Source: Aliiroseovarius sediminis | GTDB taxonomy: Bacteria > Pseudomonadota > Alphaproteobacteria > Rhodobacterales > Rhodobacteraceae | Assembly: GCF_022678485.1 (NCBI RefSeq) | Contig: NZ_JALBYP010000035.1 | Location: 62,001 to 126,000, forward strand | Direction of reading: 5' to 3' | DNA length: 64,000 nucleotides | In this document: positions 18,883-28,239 of the stretch, one piece after another | Numbering within the stretch: the stretch's first letter is position 1 | Layout: each line of letters begins with the position of its first letter | Notes under the pieces: generated by a model | Told to the model about the DNA's origin: nothing | Databases searched by the model: none | Seen by the model: the letters and a program-made list of their open reading frames with translations, nothing else | Translations under genes and position numbers: made by a program

Positions 18883-21491
18883 GCCACTTCTCCTTGCAGT
18901 GTTTCATCTTCAGCGCGGCGCGATTGCAGAAAGGCGATAAGGGCCAACAGCATCAGCGCAGGGATGAAGATCAGTTCTTTTGGCAATTGACTGGACGGGG
19001 CTTTCACTGTGGCGATCTGCACCGGTTCGTCGCCATAGAAATCAAAGGTCGACAACTTATCCGACAGGAACGTGCCGAACATTGGTTCGTCCAGTTTGAT
19101 CGTATCACCTTCGGGCACGATCATAATACCCAGATTGTCCATCCGGGCTTGGGCATCTGCAGCCTCGGGCACTTCGAACACAACGGTCAGGTCCTTGCTT
19201 TCCAGCGTATCGAAATCAGGGCCACGGATCACGGCGCGAAGCTGGTCGCCGGGCGATGCCTCGCCCAATGCGGTTTCGAACTGCGCCGGCGGGATTTCCG
19301 CAAATGGCGGCTGAATCTGGTTCATGAAGAACCCCGGACGGAACAGCGCGAAGGCGATCAGCAGCAACGCCACCGTTTCCCAGATGCGCGATTTCGTCAG
19401 GAAGAAGCCCATCGTACCTGCGGTAAAGACCAGAATACCGATCGTCGCCACGACAAACACGATGATCCCCTGCATCCACGTCACGTCGATCAACAGAAGA
19501 TCGGTGTTGAAGATGAACACGAAGGGCAGCGCCACGGTTCTGAGTGAATAGAAGAACGCCGTGAACCCGGTACGGATGGCATCACCGCCCGACACAGCCG
19601 CCGCCGCAAAGCTGGCCAGCCCCACAGGCGGCGTCACATCGGCCATGATCCCGAAATAGAACACGAACAGGTGCACCGCGATCAAGGGCACAACCAGCCC
19701 CGATTGCGCGCCCAGTTCGACCACCACTGACACCATCAACGACGACACGACGATATAGTTCGCCGTGGTCGGCAGGCCCATGCCAAGGATCAGCGACAAG
19801 ATGGCCACAAACACCAGCATCAGGATCAGGTTGCCACCCGATAGGAACTCGACGAAGTCGGCCATCACCTGTCCGATCCCCGTCAACGACACGGTGCCAA
19901 CAATGATGCCCGCCGTGGCAGTCGCCAGGCCGATCCCGATCATGTTGCGCGCACCGTCGATCATCCCGCCGATCAGGTCCATAAAACCTTCGCGCAGCCG
20001 CCCGACCGGATCACCTTCGCCGCGGAACATCGCCTTAAGCCATTTCTGCGTCAGCAGGATACCGAACAAAAGGAAGGTTGCCCAGAAGGCCGACAGACCT
20101 GGCGATTTCCGCTCGATCATCAGGAAATAGACCAATACGATAATCGGCAGCAGGTAATACAGCCCCGCCTTGTAGATCTTGGCAACATCGGGCAGTTCGA
20201 CGACCTCTGCGTCGGGGTCGTCCTGTTCAAGGTCCGGCACCTGCGCGGCCAGATAGATCAGCGCGACATAGATGGCAAACAGCAGGATCGACAGAACCCA
20301 GCCCGATCCGGACGGGAAAAACGACACGATCCAGCCCACAGGGTATTGCGTGGCATAGCACAAAAGCGCAAAGCCCGCGAAGAACAGAAACATGCCGCCG
20401 ATGGTCTTACCCATCGACACCACCTTGTTGCCGATGGTCGGCATACGGTTTTTCACCGCCTCAAGATGCACTATATAGACCAGCGCGATATAGCTGATAA
20501 TCGCGGGCAAGAAGGCGTGGGTGATAACCTCGACATAAGAAATGCCGACGTATTCCACCATCAGGAAGGCAGCCGCGCCCATGACGGGTGGCATGATCTG
20601 ACCATTGACCGAGGATGCAACCTCGACCGAGCCGGCCTTTTCAGCTGAAAAGCCCACGCGTTTCATCAACGGAATGGTGAACGTGCCGGTCGTCACGACG
20701 TTTGCGATCGACGAGCCTGAAATCAGGCCAGTTGCAGCCGAGCCCACGACGGCGGCTTTGGCCGGTCCACCGCGAAGGTGGCCCAGCGCGCCGAACGCCA
20801 TCTTGATGAAATAGTTGCCAGCACCTGCCCGATCCAGCAGCGCGCCAAACAGAACAAACAGGAACACAAACTTGGTGGACACGCCAAGCGCGATGCCAAA
20901 GACACCTTCGGACGTGATCCACATATGGCTCATCGCCTTACGAAGCGACGCGCCCGCCCAACGAATCTGGTCGGGCACAACATCTGACGAGCCGAAAAAG
21001 ACATAAAAAAGAAACACCAGCGCCAGCGCCACCATTACAGGTCCAAGCGTGCGGTAAGCTGCCAGAAACAGAAAGCCCAAGGCGATCAGCGACACGATGG
21101 CGTCGGTATCATCGGCCAGGCCCCCATTGCCCACGATCTTCTCGTAAAAGAAATAGCCGTACAGGGCGAGCAGCGCACCCCCGATACCAAATATCCAGTC
21201 ATACCACGGGATGTAGTTCCTTGGGCTGGATTTGAACAACGGATAGGCCATTGCGGCCAGAAAAATCGCGAATGCCAGGTGAATCTGGCGCGAGTTGTTG
21301 ATCAGATCCCCCGGCAAAACATAAGGCGCCACCGGCGAGGCCAGCAGCACCTGAAAGATCGACCAGATCAAAGCGACCGCAGCGATCATCAGCCCGATCG
21401 ACCCTTTGGGGTTACGGGCGCCTGTATCGCTAGAGGCGACCAGTTCTTGTAGTTCGTCTTCGCTGAGTGCGCGATCTTGCTTTGTGGACAT
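18879..21491 (-). CDS. TRAP transporter fused permease (DctQM, 4TM/12TM fusion)
   Basis: An 870-residue inner-membrane protein combining the small (DctQ-like) and large (DctM-like) TRAP subunits, the form used with TAXI binding proteins. Core segments include AAVVGSAATGLISGSSIANVVTTGTFTIPLMKR (in part, near 270-300) and ILGMGLPTTANYIVVSSLM near 600. A C-terminal region of about 150 residues contains a non-membrane domain (AQFETALGEASPGDQLRAVI) before a last helix. The start is ATG 21491, with GGGAGGGACAG upstream; a short in-frame extension is ignored. Substrate identity depends on the TAXI protein and is unknown. Confidence 0.92.
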   Translation of the reverse strand: MSTKQDRALSEDELQELVASSDTGARNPKGSIGLMIAAVALIWSIFQVLLASPVAPYVLPGDLINNSRQIHLAFAIFLAAMAYPLFKSSPRNYIPWYDWIFGIGGALLALYGYFFYEKIVGNGGLADDTDAIVSLIALGFLFLAAYRTLGPVMVALALVFLFYVFFGSSDVVPDQIRWAGASLRKAMSHMWITSEGVFGIALGVSTKFVFLFVLFGALLDRAGAGNYFIKMAFGALGHLRGGPAKAAVVGSAATGLISGSSIANVVTTGTFTIPLMKRVGFSAEKAGSVEVASSVNGQIMPPVMGAAAFLMVEYVGISYVEVITHAFLPAIISYIALVYIVHLEAVKNRMPTIGNKVVSMGKTIGGMFLFFAGFALLCYATQYPVGWIVSFFPSGSGWVLSILLFAIYVALIYLAAQVPDLEQDDPDAEVVELPDVAKIYKAGLYYLLPIIVLVYFLMIERKSPGLSAFWATFLLFGILLTQKWLKAMFRGEGDPVGRLREGFMDLIGGMIDGARNMIGIGLATATAGIIVGTVSLTGIGQVMADFVEFLSGGNLILMLVFVAILSLILGMGLPTTANYIVVSSLMVSVVVELGAQSGLVVPLIAVHLFVFYFGIMADVTPPVGLASFAAAAVSGGDAIRTGFTAFFYSLRTVALPFVFIFNTDLLLIDVTWMQGIIVFVVATIGILVFTAGTMGFFLTKSRIWETVALLLIAFALFRPGFFMNQIQPPFAEIPPAQFETALGEASPGDQLRAVIRGPDFDTLESKDLTVVFEVPEAADAQARMDNLGIMIVPEGDTIKLDEPMFGTFLSDKLSTFDFYGDEPVQIATVKAPSSQLPKELIFIPALMLLALIAFLQSRRAEDETLQGEVA

Positions 21492-21574
21492 CTGTCCCTC
21501 CCTTGGCTGCACGGGGCAGCCCGCACTGGTTTAATTCTTGATCACATGCCCAGTCTTTGCGCCGGGTCAGAGTG

Positions 21575-21600
21575 CTTGGGGGCAGCGCACTGCCCCCAAG
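21575..21600. terminator. Strong stem-loop between TAXI and TRAP genes
   Basis: A perfect 11-bp stem (CTTGGGGGCAG with CTGCCCCCAAG) and CGCA loop lies between the binding-protein stop (21620) and the permease start (21491) on the minus strand. There is no U-tract immediately after in the minus direction, so it may act as a partial terminator or an mRNA 3'-end stabiliser that raises binding-protein levels. Confidence 0.7.
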
Positions 21601-21619
21601 TATCTTGTCTGAACCGAGC

Positions 21620-22591
21620 TTACTCGATCAAACCTTTTTCTTTATAATACTTCACGGCACCGGGGTGCAGGGGGGCCGACAGACCGGCCGATGCCATCTC
21701 TTTCGGGTCAAGATTGGCGAAAGCCGGGTGCAGACCTTTGAAGTCTTCGAAGTTTTCAAAGACCGACGAGACAACGGCATAGACGGCCTCATCCGACACC
21801 TTGTCCGAGCTGACGAAAGTTGCGCCCACACCGAAGGTCTGGGTGTCTTCGTCGTTGCCGCGATACATGCCGCCGGGAATGGTCGCGATGCGGTAGAACG
21901 AATTGTCTTCGACCAGCTTGTTCACGACATCGCCGGCAACTTCCACCAGCACGGAATCACAAGCAGTGGTGGCTTCCTGGATCGACCCCGAAGGGTGGCC
22001 GACGGTGTAAACCATCGCGTCGATCTGGTTGTCACACAGCGCTGCCGACTGCTCGGCGGCTTTCAGTTCGGTCGCGAGCGAGAAATCGTCGGTGGTCCAG
22101 CCCATTGCATCCAACAAGACTTCAATGGTGCCGCGCTGGCCCGAACCGGGGTTGCCGATGTTGACGCGCTTGCCCTTCAGGTCTTCGAACGTCTTGATGT
22201 TGCTGTCCGCGCGGGCCACGACCGTAAAGGGTTCAGGGTGCACCGAGAAAACGGCGCGCAGACCTTCGAAGGGGCCGTCATCTTCGAAACGCGAAGACCC
22301 ATTATATGCGTGATACTGCCAGTCAGACTGGGCCACACCAAACTCCAGCTCGCCTTCGCGGATGGTGTTGATGTTATAGACCGAGCCACCGGTCGATTCG
22401 ACCGAACAGCGCACTCCGTGGTCCTTGCGGCCCTTGTTCACCAAGCGGCAAATCGCGCCACCAGTGGGGTAATACACTCCGGTCACACCGCCGGTGCCGA
22501 TCGTGATAAACTCCTCGGCCATTGCGGCCGGGGCCATCATCGCGGTTGCCGCGACCCCCACGAATGCCATTTTGAAGTTGTTCAACATCAT
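21620..22591 (-). CDS. TAXI-family TRAP solute-binding protein
   Basis: A 323-residue periplasmic protein with a signal peptide ([19 protein letters not shown], cleaved after AMA). The TAXI hallmark [20 protein letters not shown] starts the mature protein. [20 protein letters not shown] near residue 145 and [20 protein letters not shown] near residue 85 are also typical of the family. AGGGAG lies 4 nt before ATG 22591 and 7 nt before the second ATG. TAXI proteins bind glutamate, aromatic or other carboxylates. Context (aminotransferase plus BKACE) suggests an amino or keto acid ligand here, by inference only. Confidence 0.93.
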   Translation of the reverse strand: MMLNNFKMAFVGVAATAMMAPAAMAEEFITIGTGGVTGVYYPTGGAICRLVNKGRKDHGVRCSVESTGGSVYNINTIREGELEFGVAQSDWQYHAYNGSSRFEDDGPFEGLRAVFSVHPEPFTVVARADSNIKTFEDLKGKRVNIGNPGSGQRGTIEVLLDAMGWTTDDFSLATELKAAEQSAALCDNQIDAMVYTVGHPSGSIQEATTACDSVLVEVAGDVVNKLVEDNSFYRIATIPGGMYRGNDEDTQTFGVGATFVSSDKVSDEAVYAVVSSVFENFEDFKGLHPAFANLDPKEMASAGLSAPLHPGAVKYYKEKGLIE

Positions 22592-22619
22592 TATACTCCC
22601 TTGTTTTGATGTGTTGATG

Positions 22620-23483
22620 TTACTCGCACCACACTTCGGCCAGTTGCCGATTGCGCAGTTCGACTTCTGCAATACGCTCTTGTGCCACTGCACCCGAGCG
22701 CGCGACAACCATTCCAATGATCGTTTCGATCAGGAACAGGGTTGTCACGTAGGATGAATAGAAATTCGCGCTGTCGGCGGTAACCACGAAGCTGATGGTC
22801 GCATATTCCAGCGCAGGGCAGGCATGGGTGTCGGTGATGACAATTACATTCACCCCCATCTGATGGGCCAGTTTCGCCGCCTTGATCACGTTCGAGGCAA
22901 AAGGTGGCTTGGTCACGATCAAAAACGCGTCATCCTCCCCCATTCCCGACAGCGCACCCCCCAAAGATGCGCCCATTCGATTCGCCAGAAACCAGTTATC
23001 CGAGCAGAAATTGGCCATATATGACATATATTCCACGATACCCGTCGACCCCAGCGCACCCAACAACAAAACCTTACGTGCATTCACCAACACCTCGACG
23101 CTGCGATCAAGGTCTTTTTCATTCAGCGAGGCAACAGCGCGGCTGAGATTGGACTGACAAGCCGTAAAATGCTTGTCGATAAAGCGATCAGTGCCGTCGC
23201 CATGCTGCTTCTGAAGCTGACCAGCGCGGGCAGCGAAATTGTTCACGCGGCGGTCAATCTCGGCGCGCATTTCTTCGCGCAATTCTTCGAAATCCGCATA
23301 GCCCAGCGCCTTCGCAAGTCGCGAGAACGACGCCGGCGACACCCCGCTATTGCGCGCCACTTTGCGCAAGGGCCGCGTCACCACATCCAATGGGTCCGCC
23401 ACCAGAACGTCGGCGGCGCTGCGCAGCGCAACGCTTAGGTCGGCGTAGGCCGATGCAAGCCTCTGATCGAAGCTTTTATTCAA
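22620..23483 (-). CDS. MurR/RpiR-family transcriptional regulator (HTH + SIS)
   Basis: The 287-residue protein has an N-terminal HTH_6 domain (residues 1-80, with [20 protein letters not shown]) and a C-terminal SIS sugar-phosphate-isomerase-like domain (about 125-260, [17 protein letters not shown]). Translation appears to start at TTG 23483 behind a G-rich site (AAGGGGGG). It is the first gene of the minus-strand transporter operon and is divergent from the aminotransferase. It probably controls both through the 101-nt spacer. The ligand is likely a pathway intermediate. Some RpiR proteins bind non-sugar effectors, so a sugar phosphate need not be assumed. Confidence 0.9.
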   Translation of the reverse strand: MNKSFDQRLASAYADLSVALRSAADVLVADPLDVVTRPLRKVARNSGVSPASFSRLAKALGYADFEELREEMRAEIDRRVNNFAARAGQLQKQHGDGTDRFIDKHFTACQSNLSRAVASLNEKDLDRSVEVLVNARKVLLLGALGSTGIVEYMSYMANFCSDNWFLANRMGASLGGALSGMGEDDAFLIVTKPPFASNVIKAAKLAHQMGVNVIVITDTHACPALEYATISFVVTADSANFYSSYVTTLFLIETIIGMVVARSGAVAQERIAEVELRNRQLAEVWCE

Positions 23484-23584
23484 GATGTCCCCCCTTATTG
23501 GACAAAAATTAGTGTTCTCTTTGTTTCAGAGATTGTCAATCATCGTTTTATTTGTTTCAGTGTCGAAAGGATTGAGAGGGCACC
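23484..23584. promoter_or_regulatory. Divergent control region with paired direct repeats
   Basis: TTTGTTTCAG occurs at 23520-23529 and again at 23551-23560. The 31-bp spacing is close to three helical turns, so both copies face the same side of the DNA. The first copy is part of CTCT-N7-AGAG. This is a good candidate for the RpiR operator. GAGAGGG before ATG 23585 is the ribosome site of the plus-strand operon. Confidence 0.6.
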
Positions 23585-24904
23585 ATGTCACACGTATTCC
23601 CCAGACACACCAAGGTCATTCCCCCCGTCGCCATCAAGGGCGATGGTATTTATATAACTGATTCAGAAGGAAAACAGTACCTTGACGGGTCCGGCGGTGC
23701 GGCCGTTTCCTGTCTGGGTCATTCCGACCCGGACGTGACGCAGGCGATCAAGACTCAGGTCGATCAACTGGCCTTCGCCCATACCGGGTTCCTATCCTCG
23801 GCCCCTGCAGAATCGCTGGCTGATCGCCTGATCGCTCACGCGCCCGAGGGGATCGAGCGGGTTTATTTCGTCTCGGGCGGGTCGGAAGCCGTTGAAAGCG
23901 CGCTGAAACTCGCGCGGCAATACATGATCGAGATCGGCCAGCCGCAGCGCACCCGGTTCATCTCGCGTCGGCAAAGTTATCACGGCAATACGCTGGGCGC
24001 GCTTGGCACCGGTGGCAACGAATGGCGGCGCGAGCCGTTTTCGCCAGTGATGGTGTCGGCCTCGCATATCTCGCCATGCTATGAATACCGCCACCGGCAC
24101 GATGATGAGACTCAAGAAGAATACGGCCAGCGCGCCGCCAACGAGCTTGAGGCCGAATTGCTGCGCCAAGGCCCGGAGAACGTCATCGGCTTCCTTGCCG
24201 AACCTGTCGTGGGCGCAACCGCAGGCGCCGTGCCCGCCGTGCCCGGCTATTTCAAACGCATTCGCGAGATTTGCGATCAATACGGCATTCTGCTGATCTT
24301 GGACGAGGTCATGTGCGGCATGGGTCGCACCGGCACCTTATTTGCCTGCGAACAGGACGGCATCGCCCCAGACATGATCACCATCGCCAAGGGGTTGGGC
24401 GCAGGCTATCAGCCCATCGGCGCGATGCTGTGTTCGGGCAAGATCTACGAGGCGATCGAGACCGGCAGCGGCTTTTTTCAGCACGGTCACACCTATATCG
24501 GCCACCCGGTTGCCTGTGCGGCCGCTGACGCGGTGGTGCGCAAGCTGACCGATGGAGGGCTGACCACGCGTTCGGCCCAGATGGGCGAAAAGCTCATGGA
24601 GGCGCTGACCGCCGAGTTCGGCCAACATCCCAATATCGGCGACATCCGCGGGCGCGGCATGTTCCGGGGGCTTGAAATCGTCGAAGATCGCGAGACGAAG
24701 TCGCCCTTCGCACCCGAAAAGGCCATCGCCGCGAAGCTGAAGAAACAGGCCTTCGCCAACGGGCTGATCTGTTACCCGATGGGCGGCACGATTGACGGGC
24801 GGCATGGCGATCACATCCTGATTGCTCCGCCCTTCATCATCACCGACGCACAGATTGACGAGTTGGTGGAAAAGCTGTCCACGTCGCTGGGGCAAGTGCT
24901 GTGA
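23585..24904 (+). CDS. Class III (omega) PLP-dependent aminotransferase
   Basis: A 439-residue fold-type I transaminase. Visible features are YFVSGGSEAVESALKLARQY (near 97), the PLP-contacting ILDEVMCGMGRTGT (near 238) and the Schiff-base lysine in TIAKGLGAGYQPIGAM (near 270). The family moves amino groups from beta-, gamma- or omega-amino acids to pyruvate or 2-oxoglutarate. Here it overlaps the BKACE gene (stop TGA within the GTG start), so its product is probably a beta-keto acid handed to that enzyme. It is divergent from the RpiR regulator and is likely induced with the TAXI-TRAP importer. Confidence 0.93.
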   Translation: MSHVFPRHTKVIPPVAIKGDGIYITDSEGKQYLDGSGGAAVSCLGHSDPDVTQAIKTQVDQLAFAHTGFLSSAPAESLADRLIAHAPEGIERVYFVSGGSEAVESALKLARQYMIEIGQPQRTRFISRRQSYHGNTLGALGTGGNEWRREPFSPVMVSASHISPCYEYRHRHDDETQEEYGQRAANELEAELLRQGPENVIGFLAEPVVGATAGAVPAVPGYFKRIREICDQYGILLILDEVMCGMGRTGTLFACEQDGIAPDMITIAKGLGAGYQPIGAMLCSGKIYEAIETGSGFFQHGHTYIGHPVACAAADAVVRKLTDGGLTTRSAQMGEKLMEALTAEFGQHPNIGDIRGRGMFRGLEIVEDRETKSPFAPEKAIAAKLKKQAFANGLICYPMGGTIDGRHGDHILIAPPFIITDAQIDELVEKLSTSLGQVL

Positions 24905-25674
24905 CCGGCCTGCCCGCCCTTATGGTCGCCCCCAACGGCGCGCGGTTGACCAAGGCCGATCACCCGGCCCTGCCGATGACCCTGCCCGAAATCATCGCCA
25001 CGACGCGCGATTGCCACGACGCTGGCGCCGATGGCTTGCACCTGCATCTGCGCGACCGCGAAGGCGGTCACCTGCTGGACGCCGGCGCCTACCGCGAAGC
25101 GGTCGAGGAACTGACCACCCAACTGCCCGCCATAGCCGTGCAGATCACCACCGAGGCGGTCGGCAAATACGAGCCACCGCACCAACGCCAGGTCGCGCTG
25201 AATTCAGGCGCGTCGATGGTGTCGGCGTCGGTCCGCGAACTGTGCCGCGACCCCGAAGATGTGACCCGCGCCTTTTATGAGGACTGCGCCGCGCGCGGCA
25301 TCGCCATCCAGCATATCCTGTATGACCGCGAGGATGGCGAGCTGCTGGCGCGCACCCTGCCCGATGGACTGCTGACCGCCCCCGACCTGCAGCTCTTGTT
25401 CGTGCTGGGGCGCTATGCGGCGGATCAGAACTCGGACCCCCACGATCTGGATGATTTCCTTGACTGGATGGGCGCTGCGGGGCTGTCGCCCGACTGGGCG
25501 GTTTGTGCCTTCGGGCAAAACGAAACCGCTTCGCTGGTCTATGCCGCAAGCAAAGGCGCCAAATGCCGGGTCGGGTTTGAAAACGCGCGGGTTCATGCGG
25601 ATGGACGCGTGGCAAAGGACAATGCCGAAAGGGTGAAAGCGGTGCGTGACGCCATTTCGGCCAAGATGAACTGA
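24901..25674 (+). CDS. BKACE-family beta-keto acid cleavage enzyme (DUF849, Kce-like)
   Basis: The 257-residue TIM-barrel protein starts at GTG 24901, overlapping the aminotransferase stop. It shows the zinc-binding HxH in GLHLHLRDREGG (near residue 46) and the late acidic segment VGFENARVHADGR (near 225). BKACE enzymes condense a beta-keto acid with acetyl-CoA and release acetoacetate plus a new CoA ester; the founder is 3-keto-5-aminohexanoate cleavage enzyme of lysine fermentation. It is slightly shorter than the usual 275-300 residues. The pairing with an aminotransferase predicts degradation of a beta-amino acid. The substrate cannot be read from the sequence. Confidence 0.9.
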   Translation: MTGLPALMVAPNGARLTKADHPALPMTLPEIIATTRDCHDAGADGLHLHLRDREGGHLLDAGAYREAVEELTTQLPAIAVQITTEAVGKYEPPHQRQVALNSGASMVSASVRELCRDPEDVTRAFYEDCAARGIAIQHILYDREDGELLARTLPDGLLTAPDLQLLFVLGRYAADQNSDPHDLDDFLDWMGAAGLSPDWAVCAFGQNETASLVYAASKGAKCRVGFENARVHADGRVAKDNAERVKAVRDAISAKMN

Positions 25675-26001
25675 CCCGCGCAGCACCGCGAGGCGCTTTT
25701 ATGCCTTCGACAATGCCGCAGTATAATCATGTCGTCAGAATGGCCGCGCTTTGCCGGATCATTCCCTCATAGGCCCGTTGGTGGCCAGCCCCAATATGGT
25801 CCTGTTGTTGCCCGGTTGGTATAGACGCGAGCTGTCGCAGATGCGCCAAGCCCACCAACCAACTCACTGAACACGCTTGCTTTATACGAGATCCCGCTGC
25901 CTTATTTTGAGCGTCAGCAATTTTCTGGTATAAACAATCCATATTATTTTCTGGTATTGTTTATTTCTAACACCTGAGTTTTCTGATTGGCGGTTGTCAC
26001 G
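25675..26001. promoter_or_regulatory. 327-nt spacer with AT-rich, repeat-containing promoter of the multi-hydrolase locus
   Basis: The first 200 bases hold no credible gene. From about 25900 the DNA becomes markedly AT-rich. TTGAGC (25907-25912) and TATAAA (25929-25934), 16 nt apart, make a plausible sigma-70 promoter. TTTTCTGGTAT is repeated at 25921-25931 and 25947-25957, and AAACAAT (25932-25938) is inverted as ATTGTTT (25956-25962). The repeats overlap and follow the -10, as expected for a repressor site. Confidence 0.55.
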
Positions 26002-28212
26002 ATGGCCGGTTTTACGCGCTCATTGATCAACACTGCCGGCGTTCGCGCCGATTGGGTGGACTTGCGCGATCAGGATTACGTCCCCAACCTGACCGTGTTG
26101 CGCGATACGGTATCGCTGAACCCGAACCTGCTGGCGCGTGACCCGGCAACCGGGTTGCAGGTGCCGATCTTCGGCGCGCGCAATCAGGGCAGCAGCGGGC
26201 GCTGCGTCGGCTTTGCGCTGGCCAACCTGATCGACATCCAGCGTCACTTGCAACATCTGCGCCGCACACCCAGTGTAAGCGATCTGCCCGAACCTGATCT
26301 TTCCAAGGTGCAGGAGGACATCGTCAGCGCGGATATGCTGTATCGGATGGCGTCCTTCCATGACCGCTATCCCGAACTGGAAAACGGCGAGGTTCTGGCC
26401 GAAGAAGGTATCCTGACGCTGAGATCCGCAATCAAGGGCTTTTATCACCACGGCGTGTGCCGCGATTGGCCGTTTGGCGAACCCGCCGCCGATGACGGAC
26501 GGTGGCAAAGCGAATGTTATGCCAAGGACGGGCCGGACAAGGGACGCAGGTTCACCACGGTCAACCAAGCCAAGAAGGCGCGGGAAATCGGGCTGGGGGC
26601 GTATTTCCGGCTGGCCTCGATCCTCAATCATTTTCACGCCGCATTGAACGATGCCGAGGCGATCCTGACCACCGCGAATGTGCATGACGGCTGGTTGGCC
26701 GCTACGCCGGACAACAACGGGGTGATCACTTGGCCGCCTGCGCAGGGCAAGATGGGCACTCATGCCTTTGTCATAACGGGCTATGATGAAAATGGGTTCC
26801 ATGTCCTGAACTCATGGGGGCCGGACTGGGGCGGCTATCAGGGGCAAGCTGGGATCGCACTTTGGCCCTATGCCGATTGGGCGCAGAACGTGGTGGACAG
26901 TTGGGTCTTGCGCCTTGGAGTGTTCGCGCCATCAGCGTTCGGGGCATCGGTCGGCGAAAAAGGCACCAAGGGGGATACTGGCCCGATCCAGTCCGGCTCG
27001 ACCCCCTGTTTCGAGCTTGTGGGCCACTATATGCACCTGGACGATGGATATCATGTGGCAACAGGCTCGTATCCGTCGTTCAAGGATGGCTGGACGCGCA
27101 CCCGCAACTACCTGTCCGAACGTCTGGACCCAAAGGCAAAGCCGGGCAATGCCGACAACCGCTATCGCGGCGTATTGCTGTGGATCCCCGGAAGCCTCGA
27201 AGGGATCAAACCCGCCTTTGCAGACGCGGTCGGGCGCAAGAACATGATCAAGGATCTGGGCCTTTACCCTTACACGGTTTTCTGGTGCAACAGCTTTGTC
27301 GAAAAGTCGCTTGAGGTGCTGCAAAGCCTGTTTGACAGTTGCGAAGAGCAAGCTGGCGAAAACGCCGCCCATCTGGACGAACTGATCGAAGACCGCGTGC
27401 GCGGTGTCGGGCGTGCCTTCTGGCGCGACATCGAGCTGGGCGCGCGCCGCGCACTCAGGGGCACCGAAGAGCTGCCCTATGAAGATTTCGAGGCAGAGGA
27501 CCAGACCCAGATCAAGACCGGCTTTGTCGGCAGTCTTCTGATGGACCTCTTGGACCTGAAGAAGCAGACCGGGGGCGAGTTGCACATCGTCGCGGAGGGC
27601 GCAGGCGCCTTGGTGGTGCACGAGATATTGTCCCTGCTGGAACACGACATGCGCTGTTTCGACCCGGCCATGCTGAGCCCTGGCGGTTTGGACCGCTTCG
27701 ACACGCTGCACCTGATCCACCCGGCCATTGGAATGCCGCGCGCGAAGAAGCGGCTTATCCCGCTGATCCAGAACATGAACGGACCGGCGACGGGCAAACG
27801 TAAACGCAAAAGCACCTCGCGCAGCCCCGTAGTGCAGGAATATCTGACTTACGAGACACCGCCGCGCGCGCGCATCTACGTCCCAACACCGAAGCTTGAA
27901 GAGCGCGTGAATTTCGGTGCCTATGGGAAGTCCATCCTGCATCTTGTGTCCCGCGCGTTCGAGGATCGATACCCATTGCCGCAAGACGCCGATGACACCT
28001 CGGCCCCCTATCTTCTGCGGCCCCGCCCGTTTCTGGGCATGTCGAACGTCGCGGACGACCGCGCATCCCCGGTGCGGGGCGCGGTATTTCAGCTGAACCG
28101 TATCGCGGCACAGAAGCACGATCTGGACCGCGTCCCCCAGACCGCCCTGAACGACGACCCAACCATCACCAACAGCATATTCGATAGCATCAGAGGATTT
28201 CAGAAAACGTAA
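26002..28212 (+). CDS. Papain-like (C1) protease fused to an alpha/beta-hydrolase-like domain
   Basis: A 736-residue protein without a signal peptide. Residues 20-310 form a C1 papain-like protease with oxyanion Q62 in RNQGSSGRCVGF, nucleophile C68, H254 in THAFVITGYDE and N270 in LNSWGPDWGGYQG, so the catalytic set is complete. Residues about 345-700 look like an alpha/beta hydrolase (RGVLLWIPGSLEGIKPA; LHIVAEGAGALVVHEIL near 525), but the nucleophile elbow reads AEGAGA instead of GxSxG, so it is probably inactive or a binding module. ATG 26002 was preferred to TTG 25987; neither has a strong ribosome site. It is first in a three-gene operon with a 27-nt gap to the next gene. Confidence 0.85.
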   Translation: MAGFTRSLINTAGVRADWVDLRDQDYVPNLTVLRDTVSLNPNLLARDPATGLQVPIFGARNQGSSGRCVGFALANLIDIQRHLQHLRRTPSVSDLPEPDLSKVQEDIVSADMLYRMASFHDRYPELENGEVLAEEGILTLRSAIKGFYHHGVCRDWPFGEPAADDGRWQSECYAKDGPDKGRRFTTVNQAKKAREIGLGAYFRLASILNHFHAALNDAEAILTTANVHDGWLAATPDNNGVITWPPAQGKMGTHAFVITGYDENGFHVLNSWGPDWGGYQGQAGIALWPYADWAQNVVDSWVLRLGVFAPSAFGASVGEKGTKGDTGPIQSGSTPCFELVGHYMHLDDGYHVATGSYPSFKDGWTRTRNYLSERLDPKAKPGNADNRYRGVLLWIPGSLEGIKPAFADAVGRKNMIKDLGLYPYTVFWCNSFVEKSLEVLQSLFDSCEEQAGENAAHLDELIEDRVRGVGRAFWRDIELGARRALRGTEELPYEDFEAEDQTQIKTGFVGSLLMDLLDLKKQTGGELHIVAEGAGALVVHEILSLLEHDMRCFDPAMLSPGGLDRFDTLHLIHPAIGMPRAKKRLIPLIQNMNGPATGKRKRKSTSRSPVVQEYLTYETPPRARIYVPTPKLEERVNFGAYGKSILHLVSRAFEDRYPLPQDADDTSAPYLLRPRPFLGMSNVADDRASPVRGAVFQLNRIAAQKHDLDRVPQTALNDDPTITNSIFDSIRGFQKT

Positions 28213-28239
28213 CGCTAGACACCACAAAGGAGAGATACA

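Noticed and set aside
25727-25942. A 71-codon minus-strand frame upstream of the multi-hydrolase locus
   Set aside because: No ribosome site, no recognisable features, and its 5' end lies inside the AT-rich promoter repeats.
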